Source: a bacterium | GTDB taxonomy: Bacteria; Electryoneota; Electryoneia; Electryoneales; Electryoneaceae | NCBI GenBank assembly: GCA_020444265.1 | Contig: JAHLLH010000001.1 | Location: 248,001 to 312,000, forward strand | Reading direction: 5' to 3' | Length of the DNA stretch: 64,000 bases | In this document: piece by piece, positions 55,666 to 64,000 of the stretch | How positions within the stretch are numbered: position 1 is the stretch's first letter | How the letters are laid out: each line of letters begins with the position of its first letter | Notes under the pieces: model-generated | What the model saw: only the letters and a program-made list of their open reading frames with translations | Databases searched by the model: none | What the model was told of the DNA's origin: nothing | Made by a program: the position numbers and the translations under genes

Positions 55666-57956
55666 CCGACCAATTCCTCCAGCACGTGATCGGGCAGCAT
55701 TTCGCGATAAATCGCAAGAAGTTGATCGGCATCGTCGGAGATCGTTTTGACCGGTTCGATCCCTTCACGCAAGCCATCCAGCAGTTCGGGGCGTTTGATC
55801 AGCAGGGTCAGGACATCCGCCAGGGAACGATCATCCCCGACCTTGAACAACATCCCATTAATACCATCCTGGATAATCTCGGGGATACCACCGACGTTCG
55901 ATGCCACCACCGGGACCCCCGCACGCAGACTTTCGCGAACCACCAATGGATAGTTCTCGCTGCGGGAAGGGATCAGGCAGATATCCGCAGTCGCGAGGAT
56001 GCCAGGCATATCCTCCGGCGAATAGCCGCCGTGGAACTGGACCGTTGCTCCGCCTGGGATCAATGCTTTGAGTTGTGCGAGATAAGTCGGATTGACTTCC
56101 TCACCATGGATGTGCAGCTCACTTTTGTCCAGAGGAAGGGAATGCAGCGCCTTTATGGCGATATCCTGACCTTTGGTTGGATAGACGTTTCCCGGCAGTA
56201 CGATACGCAACCGTCCATTGCCTGTTGTCTGTTTCGGGTGATCTAACGGAGCCATACCAAGGGGGTTGACCGAGATTGCTTTGTGGTCAAACCCGGCTTG
56301 CAGCAGCTTATTCTTCAGGGTTTTGGTCGGAACCAGTAGTCGATCAAAGGCTTGCCAACCTCGCTTCATCTGCTGACGTCTTAGCGCGAAGAAGTAGAAG
56401 AGTTCCGGAAGGTGTGCCTCCGCGTCCGCATCCGGGTTCCTTTTCAACAGACAGTGCACGCATTTGTCCACCGTTTCCGGACCGCTACATGGTTCAATCC
56501 CACCCTCCAGGAAGTGAAACTGGTGACAGGCGAACCAGGCATCATGGATGGTTCCAACAACGGGAATATTTGCGTGTTTCAACTCATGCAGGACTGTGAG
56601 AGTCAGGCCGATCAGGTGTTGGCAATGCGCGATGTCGGGCTTGATCTTTTCGATCAGATCACGGATCGGCTGGACTAAATCTTCGAGTTGGAACTCGTCC
56701 ACAAGTAACTCGGTCCGTGTCACTACACGCCAAAGCGTATACCCATCCCGTTCTTCATTTCCGATTTCTCCAACTTTGTGCGTGGGGGAGAGGGCAGGCA
56801 CCAGCAGATGTACGTTGTGCCCGCGGCTGACCAACTCTTTGGCAAGCTGATCCGTATAGATCTCGACCCCGCCTTTTGATTCGGGCAGGTTTCGATGCGC
56901 GGTCAGCAGGATGGTCAACGGCTGCTCATCGAGCGTCACATCAGGTTCTGTATCGTAGCCCACTTTATTCCAGTCAAAACTGCCACTTTCCAACTCGACC
57001 AGCAGGTCGCGAGATTGCCCGAGAGGGAAGGCTTCCAGGCTGCGACGGAGGTAGACAATGGCATTTTCTTTCGATCCCAATTGCAGCATTCGCTGCGCGA
57101 TGCGCAAGTTCGCCACCCCGAGCGATAGGGGACGGTCATCCGGTGCCCAGCCGAGGTCGGGGAAGAGGTCTTCAATTGTGTAGCGAGCCAGCAGGGTTTG
57201 CACAATCTGGATGTCGTAGCGAGTATCAAAGTCGACGGTTGGTGAGGACATGTTGGCATCGTGCCAGCGCCAGAGTACTACCGGTTCATTGACGCGACGG
57301 AAAATCGCTTTCGGCGCGATCCGAACCCAGAACTCGTAGTCATGCGCACGAGGGTAGCCAAGATCGTACCCGCCCATTTCATTGTAGCAGGCTTTGCGGA
57401 CGAGTGTTCCGGGGTTGGGAACAACGTTTTTGAAGAGAAAGTGCGAGACCATCATCTTCTGGTCCCCGAACCAATCGGGGTGCATCAGCTCTTTTCCGGT
57501 CACTTCCAGGTTATTCTCGACAATCAGCAGAGAACCGTAAAAGACGTCGACTTGAGGTGTTTCTTTCAGCGCCTTCCGGTAGAGTTCAACCGTATGCTCG
57601 AGCAAGACATCGTCCGAATCGAGCCAGAGCAGAAAGTCCCCCGATGCCTCATCGATGGCGCGGTTCCGTGTCGCGGGTGCACCGGAATGCTCTTTGGGGA
57701 CGAACCGCACTCCTTGCTGGATAAACGGCTGCATCACCTCTGATGTATTGTCCGTCGAGCCGTCATCGACCACGATGATCTCGTCCGCTGGCACATTTTG
57801 GGCGAGCGCGCTGGAAACAGCCGCCTGGAGGAAGTCGGCCCGGTTGTAACTGGGAATAAGAATGGAAATACGAGGGTCGGCTGTAGAGCCGTTTGTTCCT
57901 TGAAATCCGTGTGGAAGCATGAAGAACTCTGCGATTGGCCCAACCTTCGGATGCAC
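55662..57956 (-). CDS. bifunctional GT2-GT4 fusion glycosyltransferase
   Basis: N-terminal RISILIPSYNRADFLQAAVSSAL...DFLLWLDSDDVL (GT2); C-terminal RIVLPGNVYPTKGQDIAIKAL...IPSRSENYPLVVRESLRAGVPVVASNVGGIPEII (GT4). Confidence 0.88.
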   Translation of the reverse strand: MHPKVGPIAEFFMLPHGFQGTNGSTADPRISILIPSYNRADFLQAAVSSALAQNVPADEIIVVDDGSTDNTSEVMQPFIQQGVRFVPKEHSGAPATRNRAIDEASGDFLLWLDSDDVLLEHTVELYRKALKETPQVDVFYGSLLIVENNLEVTGKELMHPDWFGDQKMMVSHFLFKNVVPNPGTLVRKACYNEMGGYDLGYPRAHDYEFWVRIAPKAIFRRVNEPVVLWRWHDANMSSPTVDFDTRYDIQIVQTLLARYTIEDLFPDLGWAPDDRPLSLGVANLRIAQRMLQLGSKENAIVYLRRSLEAFPLGQSRDLLVELESGSFDWNKVGYDTEPDVTLDEQPLTILLTAHRNLPESKGGVEIYTDQLAKELVSRGHNVHLLVPALSPTHKVGEIGNEERDGYTLWRVVTRTELLVDEFQLEDLVQPIRDLIEKIKPDIAHCQHLIGLTLTVLHELKHANIPVVGTIHDAWFACHQFHFLEGGIEPCSGPETVDKCVHCLLKRNPDADAEAHLPELFYFFALRRQQMKRGWQAFDRLLVPTKTLKNKLLQAGFDHKAISVNPLGMAPLDHPKQTTGNGRLRIVLPGNVYPTKGQDIAIKALHSLPLDKSELHIHGEEVNPTYLAQLKALIPGGATVQFHGGYSPEDMPGILATADICLIPSRSENYPLVVRESLRAGVPVVASNVGGIPEIIQDGINGMLFKVGDDRSLADVLTLLIKRPELLDGLREGIEPVKTISDDADQLLAIYREMLPDHVLEELVG

Positions 57957-58129
57957 ATCCCTGAGCTGCCTGGGATAGGGATTCCTCTCGCGCGAGTCAA
58001 TGCAACCGTTATGCCACCCTGAAGTGCTGTATATTTCAAGCAGTTGAAAGAGTTGAACGCGGAGAATTATCCCCCTTCAAGGCAAGTTCTGCCGTCCACT
58101 CAGGGACCTCCGCACCGCAGGCTGTCACC

Positions 58130-58158
58130 TTGACTTACCGCTCGTTCCCTCATACTTT
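58130..58158 (+). promoter_or_regulatory. sigma70-like promoter upstream of rpmE
   Basis: ttgact-17 nt-tacttt. Confidence 0.5.
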
Positions 58159-58197
58159 TACGTGCTACTTCAGAAACGTTTGACCAAGGCGGATGCC

Positions 58198-58416
58198 ATG
58201 AAGGCTGGAATTCATCCCAACTACCATTATGTTCAGGTTAGCTGCGCGTGCGGCTCGACTTGGAATACTCGCAGCACCAAGCCGGCAGAGATCAAAGTTG
58301 AAATCTGTTCGGAATGCCACCCCTTCTTCACCGGCAAGCAGAAACTCGTTGATACGGCTGGTCGTGTTGACAAGTTCTACCGCAAGTACGGCATGCAGAA
58401 GAAGGCCGAAGGCTGA
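58198..58416 (+). CDS. rpmE: 50S ribosomal protein L31 (zinc-binding form)
   Basis: [27 protein letters not shown]...[31 protein letters not shown]; start moved to 58198. Confidence 0.95.
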   Translation: MKAGIHPNYHYVQVSCACGSTWNTRSTKPAEIKVEICSECHPFFTGKQKLVDTAGRVDKFYRKYGMQKKAEG

Positions 58417-59408
58417 GCAACAGAGCCGAACAAGAGACGACTCGCCCTCCGAATGTCGGTGGGCAGGCGGTGATAGAAGGTGTCATGATGCGCAGCCCGT
58501 GGCGTATTGCCACAGCTGTGCGTGAACCTTCAGGTTCGATTCGAGTCAAGAGTTATCCCTTTGTCAGCCTCACACGGCGCTCCCGGCTCTGGGGAGCGCC
58601 TGTTTTTCGTGGTGCGGTGGGGCTGTTCGAGGCGATGCGCATCGGTATGGACTCGCTGAACTGGGCTGCGGAAATTGCTGGGGAAGAGGAGTCCGAACCG
58701 ACCCTGTGGGACCGGTTTCTCGGGGTCGTCTTCACCATTTTTGCGCTTGCCGCAGGCATCGGCCTCTTCATGGCCGTGCCCTATCTTGTTGCTGGATTGA
58801 TTCCCTCCGCAGAGAACCAGGTGCATTTCCACCTGGTTGCTGGTACGCTCCGTGTTGCCCTATTGATCGGCTACATGTGGGGCATTTCACTCATTCCCGA
58901 TATCACACGAGTTTTCCGGTACCACGGCGCAGAGCATAAGAGCATCTTCGCCTGGGAAAAAGGGCTCGAGTTAAACAACGGAAATGCGTGCGATCAAAGC
59001 CGTTTCCACCCCCGTTGTGGCACAAGCTTCCTTCTGCTCGCGGCTGTACTCACCATGCTGGGCTTCATGCTGTTTGATAGTGCGTGGGTGGCCCTGCTTG
59101 GGCCTATTCCCAATGTGCTCGTCCGAATCGCCGTTCACCTCCCCATGATTCCGGTCGTGGCAGGCCTCTCCTACGAAGTTCTTCGTCTGATCGAAAAACA
59201 TTCAGACAATCCAGCCTGGCGCCCGCTGATCCTTCCAGGGTTCTGGTTGCAGAAGATCACGACGCGTGAACCGGATGCCGACCAGGTCGATGTTGCGCTG
59301 GCTGCCTTGACCGAGTCCCTGCGCGAGGACAAGGAAGATTACGAGGGCGAACCTCGTCCAGTTGAGTTTAAAGATCCTGCCGCTCCCGCTGAAGCCCTCA
59401 CCGGGTAA
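58413..59408 (+). CDS. DUF1385 family membrane protein
   Basis: [54 protein letters not shown]-like [15 protein letters not shown]; conserved N-terminus lies upstream of the GTG at 58470, exact start uncertain. Confidence 0.85.
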   Translation: MSNRAEQETTRPPNVGGQAVIEGVMMRSPWRIATAVREPSGSIRVKSYPFVSLTRRSRLWGAPVFRGAVGLFEAMRIGMDSLNWAAEIAGEEESEPTLWDRFLGVVFTIFALAAGIGLFMAVPYLVAGLIPSAENQVHFHLVAGTLRVALLIGYMWGISLIPDITRVFRYHGAEHKSIFAWEKGLELNNGNACDQSRFHPRCGTSFLLLAAVLTMLGFMLFDSAWVALLGPIPNVLVRIAVHLPMIPVVAGLSYEVLRLIEKHSDNPAWRPLILPGFWLQKITTREPDADQVDVALAALTESLREDKEDYEGEPRPVEFKDPAAPAEALTG

Positions 59409-59467
59409 CAGTTCCGCATCTATCCACCTCCAATCTGTACCTTTCGCCAGAAGAGGAGGAGGAGTCT

Positions 59468-59995
59468 GTGAAGTCTAAAACGACAATCATGGGTGTCCCG
59501 GGTTCTTCGACGCTTACAGAAGCTGTTGCTTTGGAGGCGGTCGACAAACTGCGTGATACCTATATCCCATGGCTGGAACGTGCTCTGGCCAAGGTCGATG
59601 AAACGGTTATCTGGCAACGTCCCCGCCCCGGTGTAAACAGCATTGGGAACCTTCTGCTCCACCTTAATGGAAATGTACGTCAGTGGATTCACTTCGGAAT
59701 CGCAGGGGAGGAGAACAACCGGGACCGTACAGCGGAATTTGCGGCTGATAAGGGGGAAGATGGTCAGACGCTACTCGCAAATTTGACCAAGACGGTACTC
59801 GAAGCCTGCGAGATTATTCTTGATTCACGCAGTGAGGAGGAGTGGTTGCGGTCACGCTCAATCCAGGGATTTTCAACCACTGCTCTCGCCGCAATCGTCC
59901 ATGTGACAGAGCATTTCGCCTATCATACGGGACAGATTGTCCTGCTTGTAAAAAGTGCAACTGGAACCGACCTGGGCTTCTACGATCTCGATTAG
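59468..59995 (+). CDS. DinB-family protein
   Basis: RPRPGVNSIGNLLLHLNGNVRQWIHFGI...AAIVHVTEHFAYHTGQIVLLVK. Confidence 0.8.
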   Translation: MKSKTTIMGVPGSSTLTEAVALEAVDKLRDTYIPWLERALAKVDETVIWQRPRPGVNSIGNLLLHLNGNVRQWIHFGIAGEENNRDRTAEFAADKGEDGQTLLANLTKTVLEACEIILDSRSEEEWLRSRSIQGFSTTALAAIVHVTEHFAYHTGQIVLLVKSATGTDLGFYDLD

Positions 59996-60237
59996 CTTAT
60001 ATTCCGAATTGCAGGGTTTGTTCAACCCTACGGTTGCAGGCGCGCATTTCAAGGGTAGACAAGCAGTTAAGCTATTGAAAGTCAAGGAGTACGAGGCACT
60101 TCGGTGAACCCGCTTCGAGATTGGTCTCACTTGCGGGAGGGAGGTTTCAGGAACGACATTTCTATTCATCTCAAAGTGTCCTGGGGGAGTACCCCTCGGC
60201 ACCGTACGGTCGTCAAACCAGAAGAGCGGGAGAGGTC

Positions 60238-60732
60238 ATGGAAGGCACCTTCAACATCGATGAAGTCTTCGAGATGGCAGAGCAGATGGAACGTAATGGC
60301 GCACGCTTTTACCGCAAGGCCGCTGAAAACGCCAAAGAGGCGGAATCGCGCGGTCTCCTGCTCGAACTTGCACAGATGGAAGATGATCACGAGAAGTTCT
60401 TTTCGAACATGCGTGTGCGGATTGCATCGCCCGAGTTCGGAAATATCACGTATGATCCCAACGCAGAAGCCGCGCATTACCTGCAGTCGATGATGCACGG
60501 TCGAGTTTTTGGTATCAAAGGGGATCCGACTCGGGTCCTGACCGGCGAAGAAACCCTCGAGCATGTGCTCGTAACCGCCATTCAGCTCGAAAAAGACACC
60601 ATCGTCTTCTACAGCGGGATCAAAGAGATGATGCCGGAAAATCTGGGACGAGACAAGATTGATGCGATTATTCGTGAAGAGATGAGCCATGTCACATTGC
60701 TCAACCGCCGTCTGGGTGAACTGAGCAACTGA
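60238..60732 (+). CDS. ferritin-like / rubrerythrin-type diiron protein
   Basis: AEQMERNGARFYRKAAENA, LAQMEDDHEKFF, AIQLEKDTIVFYSGI, IIREEMSHVTLL; start moved to 60238. Confidence 0.8.
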   Translation: MEGTFNIDEVFEMAEQMERNGARFYRKAAENAKEAESRGLLLELAQMEDDHEKFFSNMRVRIASPEFGNITYDPNAEAAHYLQSMMHGRVFGIKGDPTRVLTGEETLEHVLVTAIQLEKDTIVFYSGIKEMMPENLGRDKIDAIIREEMSHVTLLNRRLGELSN

Positions 60733-60783
60733 CCGGGCTGTCTGGGGCATAAACATAGATTTTGAAAATCTCTGGAGGGATTG

Positions 60784-61248
60784 ATGAAGAGCTGGAAACT
60801 GGTTGCTGTTCTTGTATTGGCGCTAGCCCTGATGGGCTGTTCGCAGCAGAAGAAGAGTGAGACAACATCCGATGTTGAGATGGACGCGACTGCTCCGCAG
60901 ATTACGCTGACCGAAGTGACTCCACTGGGTGATGTAGTCACCTCGCCGGATCAGTTTGTTGGTAAGACCGTTCTCATCGAAGGTCATGTAACAGGTCGCT
61001 GTGGCGGTTCGGGGTGCTGGGTCTCACTTGATACAGAGGGTGACAAGGATTTGATCATTCGCACTGCAGACGAATCCTTCATCTTCCCGGCTGAGTGTGT
61101 TGATCAGGACATCCAGGTCCAGGGCAAGTTGATGGTGAAGTCGGTCGCCTCGAATGAAGAGCACGACCACATGGAAGGCGAAGCGGATCATGAGTGCCCG
61201 GATCCGGAATACTACTTCCATCCAGAAGCGATGAAGATCAAGGTCTGA
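60784..61248 (+). CDS. DUF4920-like lipoprotein
   Basis: lipobox LMGC; FVGKTVLIEGHVTGRCGGSGCWVSLD. Confidence 0.65.
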   Translation: MKSWKLVAVLVLALALMGCSQQKKSETTSDVEMDATAPQITLTEVTPLGDVVTSPDQFVGKTVLIEGHVTGRCGGSGCWVSLDTEGDKDLIIRTADESFIFPAECVDQDIQVQGKLMVKSVASNEEHDHMEGEADHECPDPEYYFHPEAMKIKV

Positions 61249-61271
61249 TTACTGGGTCGAGCAGGATTGAA

Positions 61272-61302
61272 AACGGGCGCCTCCTGATGGGGGGCGCCCG
61301 TT
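61272..61302. terminator. terminator between converging genes
   Basis: aacgggcgcc...ggcgcccgtt followed by gttgttt. Confidence 0.7.
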
Positions 61303-61325
61303 GTTGTTTCAAGACGTTCGCTTTC

Positions 61326-62006
61326 TCAGGGCAGCTCCACTGGCTGCCCACTTACCGCATACATCACAATGTTTGTCCCCATCTCAAGGGCTTTTCTGTG
61401 CAGCTCAGAGGGTACGTTATGAACCTTCAGGTCTTCCCAGCCATCTCCCAGGTCACTTTGGTAGCTGTAAAACAGCACGATACGGCCATCTTCGATAATC
61501 CCGAAGCCCTGGGCAGGTTTTCCGTCATGCTCGTGGATTTTTGGCAGACCGTTTGGGAAATCGTAGACTGTGTGGTAGATGGGGTGGTCAAAGGGGATTT
61601 CGACAAGGTCACGATCCGGGAAGACTTTCCTCAACTCACGCTGGAACGATTCGTCAAGCCCGTAATTATCGTCCACATGCAAAAAACCACCGCCTAATAG
61701 GTATTCACGCAGGCGACCAGCCTCCTCGCGGCTGAAATGTAGATTCCCATGTCCGGACAGGTAGAGGTAAGGATGGCTGAAGAGGTTCTCGTCCTGCAGT
61801 TTTACCACCTCTTCCTTTTCGTGGGTCGGGATACCTGTTTCTCGTTCAATAAATTGCTGCAGATTCACCAGCGAAGTTGGGTCACAATACCAGTCGCCGC
61901 CACCGCTGTAGTGGATACGTGCTATTGCAAGTGGTGCCGTTGAACCTGCGGTGGGAAGCAACAGGATCAACAGGAAGAGTAGGTGACGTGGGGGGGACAG
62001 GGGCAT
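61326..62006 (-). CDS. DUF4159 domain-containing secreted protein
   Basis: RIHYSGGGDWYCDPTSLVNLQQFI...LSGHGNLHFSREEAGRLREYLLGGGFLHVDDNYG. Confidence 0.85.
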   Translation of the reverse strand: MPLSPPRHLLFLLILLLPTAGSTAPLAIARIHYSGGGDWYCDPTSLVNLQQFIERETGIPTHEKEEVVKLQDENLFSHPYLYLSGHGNLHFSREEAGRLREYLLGGGFLHVDDNYGLDESFQRELRKVFPDRDLVEIPFDHPIYHTVYDFPNGLPKIHEHDGKPAQGFGIIEDGRIVLFYSYQSDLGDGWEDLKVHNVPSELHRKALEMGTNIVMYAVSGQPVELP

Positions 62007-62019
62007 CCGGATACTCCGA

Positions 62020-62706
62020 TCAATTCACATGGGTTGTGTCATCTGATGCTCCGGGGATGTAGGTGACGAGCTGGAGACGATCTTCGCCATCACCCATCTC
62101 GATCACTCCGACATCTTTGACGTAGGAGAAGTAAGTCGTGTCATGCTGGATCGGTTCATCGCCCCTTCGCCACTCCTGGACATCCCTGATGACGAGGACG
62201 CTGTCGAAAGTTCCGGCGTGGACTGTCATCGTTGAATCAAGGGACATGACTCGGCATTCAATGACGTCGAGGTTCTCACCGACGGTCGAGTTGATCTTCA
62301 CCCATTCCTTTCCTTTCCTCACAGGTAACGATATCGAAAGCAGGGGCGAAGCAGGATCCGCTTCAGGGATGGTAAAATAGAGGCGATCATTGGTCCAGCG
62401 AGCAATCTCGCTCGCTCGTTCCCCGCCACGGTAAATAGCGAGGCTCGCGATTTTTCCCTCAGTTGTGATCTGGACCGACTCGGTGACATAGTACTGGTTG
62501 TCTGTCGTATCCACCGAATCTGCGGCTCTGTAAATATGGATCGAACCGCGAAGCATGGGGAAATAGGCCTGGTCAGCCAGGGTGGTTATGAAATCACTGT
62601 GCGGATGCACGGGATCTTCCGTGCATCCACCAGCGAAGACAATAAAAAGAAGCATCAACAGTGGCAGAAGTTTACTAGAACGGGATTTTCGAGCGCCCCA
62701 AAGCAT
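62020..62706 (-). CDS. hypothetical lipoprotein
   Basis: MLWGARKSRSSKLLPLLMLLFIVFAGGC lipobox; overlaps the end of add by about 30 nt. Confidence 0.6.
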   Translation of the reverse strand: MLWGARKSRSSKLLPLLMLLFIVFAGGCTEDPVHPHSDFITTLADQAYFPMLRGSIHIYRAADSVDTTDNQYYVTESVQITTEGKIASLAIYRGGERASEIARWTNDRLYFTIPEADPASPLLSISLPVRKGKEWVKINSTVGENLDVIECRVMSLDSTMTVHAGTFDSVLVIRDVQEWRRGDEPIQHDTTYFSYVKDVGVIEMGDGEDRLQLVTYIPGASDDTTHVN

Positions 62707-63754
62707 CCAATACTCTCCCGACGAGTGCTTTTCGGTCTGCATAAGGGAGAAACGTCGACTTGAACCCCATGATGATAATGCTTCCCAATTCACGGCGGCT
62801 CAGCCCCAACACCTCATGCGCAATTTGATATTCACGGGTGACAGTTGTCGCTGAGATCAAGCGATTGTCCGTATTGATCGTCACACGTAAGCCATAGTCA
62901 AAATAGAAACGAAGAGGGTGAACTTCCAGTGATTCCACTGTTCCGACATGAACGTTTGACGACAAGCAGCACTCGAGTGGAATGCGGTTGTCGTTTACAT
63001 AGTTCAGCAGGTCACCATCTTCTTTCAAGCGAGTACCATGCCCGATCCTGTGTGCGCTCAGGTCGTGAATGGCCTGTTTGATCGATCCCGGGCCCCATGC
63101 TTCGCCAGCATGCACGGTACAGGGGATATTGTTGCTGCGGATCAGGTAAAAGGCTTCTGCGTGATCTTTTGCGGGGTAGTGGTCTTCACGGCCCGCAAGG
63201 TCAAATCCTACGACACCCCTGCCTTTGTAAGCCACGGTCAATTCTGCGAGACGAACCGAAACGGATGGTTCAATCGAACGGATCCCACAGATGATGATCC
63301 CCGTTTTGATGCCGGTACGCCGCTCACCTTCGCGTAGTCCCTGAAGTACAGCTTCCATCACCTGGGTCAGCTTCAAACCCTTATCCTGGTGAAGGATCGG
63401 AGAAAAGCGAACCTCGAGATACCAGATCCCATCAGCCCAGGCATCCTCACACAATTCGGTTGCGATCTGGGCGATATCTTCCTCGTCCTGCATCACACTC
63501 AGGGTCAGGTCAAAACTACGCAAGTAATCAGCAAGACTGTTTCTGCGAGCACCCGCCTCAAGAACTTTTTGCAAGCCCTCTTCATCCATCGCTGGAAGCT
63601 CAATGCCACGTTTCTTCGCAATCTCGATCATGGTTGGCACACGTAGCGAACCATCGAGGTGGCAGTGCAGGTCACATTTCGGCAGAGCTTGAATCTCTTC
63701 GTACGTCAAGGTTTCGCTTTTGTTGGAAGCCTTTTTGGATTGTGTCTCGGACAT
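62675..63754 (-). CDS. add: adenosine deaminase
   Basis: LPKCDLHCHLDGSLR, GFDLAGRE, HAGEAWGPGSI, HRIGHGTRL, NTDNRLIS. Confidence 0.93.
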   Translation of the reverse strand: MSETQSKKASNKSETLTYEEIQALPKCDLHCHLDGSLRVPTMIEIAKKRGIELPAMDEEGLQKVLEAGARRNSLADYLRSFDLTLSVMQDEEDIAQIATELCEDAWADGIWYLEVRFSPILHQDKGLKLTQVMEAVLQGLREGERRTGIKTGIIICGIRSIEPSVSVRLAELTVAYKGRGVVGFDLAGREDHYPAKDHAEAFYLIRSNNIPCTVHAGEAWGPGSIKQAIHDLSAHRIGHGTRLKEDGDLLNYVNDNRIPLECCLSSNVHVGTVESLEVHPLRFYFDYGLRVTINTDNRLISATTVTREYQIAHEVLGLSRRELGSIIIMGFKSTFLPYADRKALVGRVLDALGRSKIPF

Positions 63755-63939
63755 CGGTGTTCCTCGGGTTTATCAAGTTTGCCAAGGTACGCCAAAGTCC
63801 TGTCCGAGGTCCATGCCTGACCGAGGGGAGGAGGAGCAGGCCAAACTTCAGGTAAACGGAGAAGGATCATTGGCTTTTCTCTCAAGAGATCGTCCGCTCC
63901 TGCCGATATGAGATACAGACTGGTCTATTGAGAGGTCGG

Positions 63940-64000
63940 ATGGCAAGCCGGATCAACAGGGAATCCGGGGTCACGACTCCTGTTCGTGCAATTCCGGAAA
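63940..64000 (+). CDS. possible 5' end of a CDS running off the window (MASRINRESGVTTPVRAIPE...)
   Basis: ATG preceded by gagagg RBS-like sequence; open to the window end. Confidence 0.3.
   Translation, partial: MASRINRESGVTTPVRAIPE

Noticed and set aside
1-64000. CRISPR array or phage/defence island
   Set aside because: no regularly spaced repeats, cas, integrase, transposase or toxin-antitoxin signatures seen

Overview
64 kb chromosomal window of about 50 genes with no CRISPR array, tRNA, rRNA or transposase gene recognised. The content suggests a Gram-negative bacterium of the FCB (Fibrobacteres-Chlorobi-Bacteroidetes) type: four large secreted proteins end in a T9SS-like 'YPNPFNP...SGVYFVR...' C-terminal sorting tail. 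Main blocks: (i) envelope and secreted proteins (OmpA lipoprotein, DUF3494 ice-binding-like protein, two tandem beta-helix proteins, a C25-peptidase-like protein, and a lipoprotein / FadL-PorV-like barrel / TPR cluster); (ii) housekeeping genes (uvrA, EF-G homologue, HIT protein, rpiB, glyA, nrdR, rpmE, icd, add); (iii) a complete RNF operon (rnfCDGEAB) followed directly by a 14-subunit complex I operon (nuoA-N) with a short NuoG and an extra membrane ORF between nuoI and nuoJ; (iv) a Na+/solute symporter and a glycosyltransferase pair. The most notable non-coding observations are: a 152-nt candidate structured RNA before glyA closed by a perfect 14-bp stem; a 134-bp MITE-like inverted-repeat element between nuoK and nuoL with solo half-copies elsewhere; a composite palindromic repeat on both sides of rnfB and near icd; and a duplicated 3' end of the symporter gene. 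All assignments come from reading the sequence and recalling family signatures; no database search was run.
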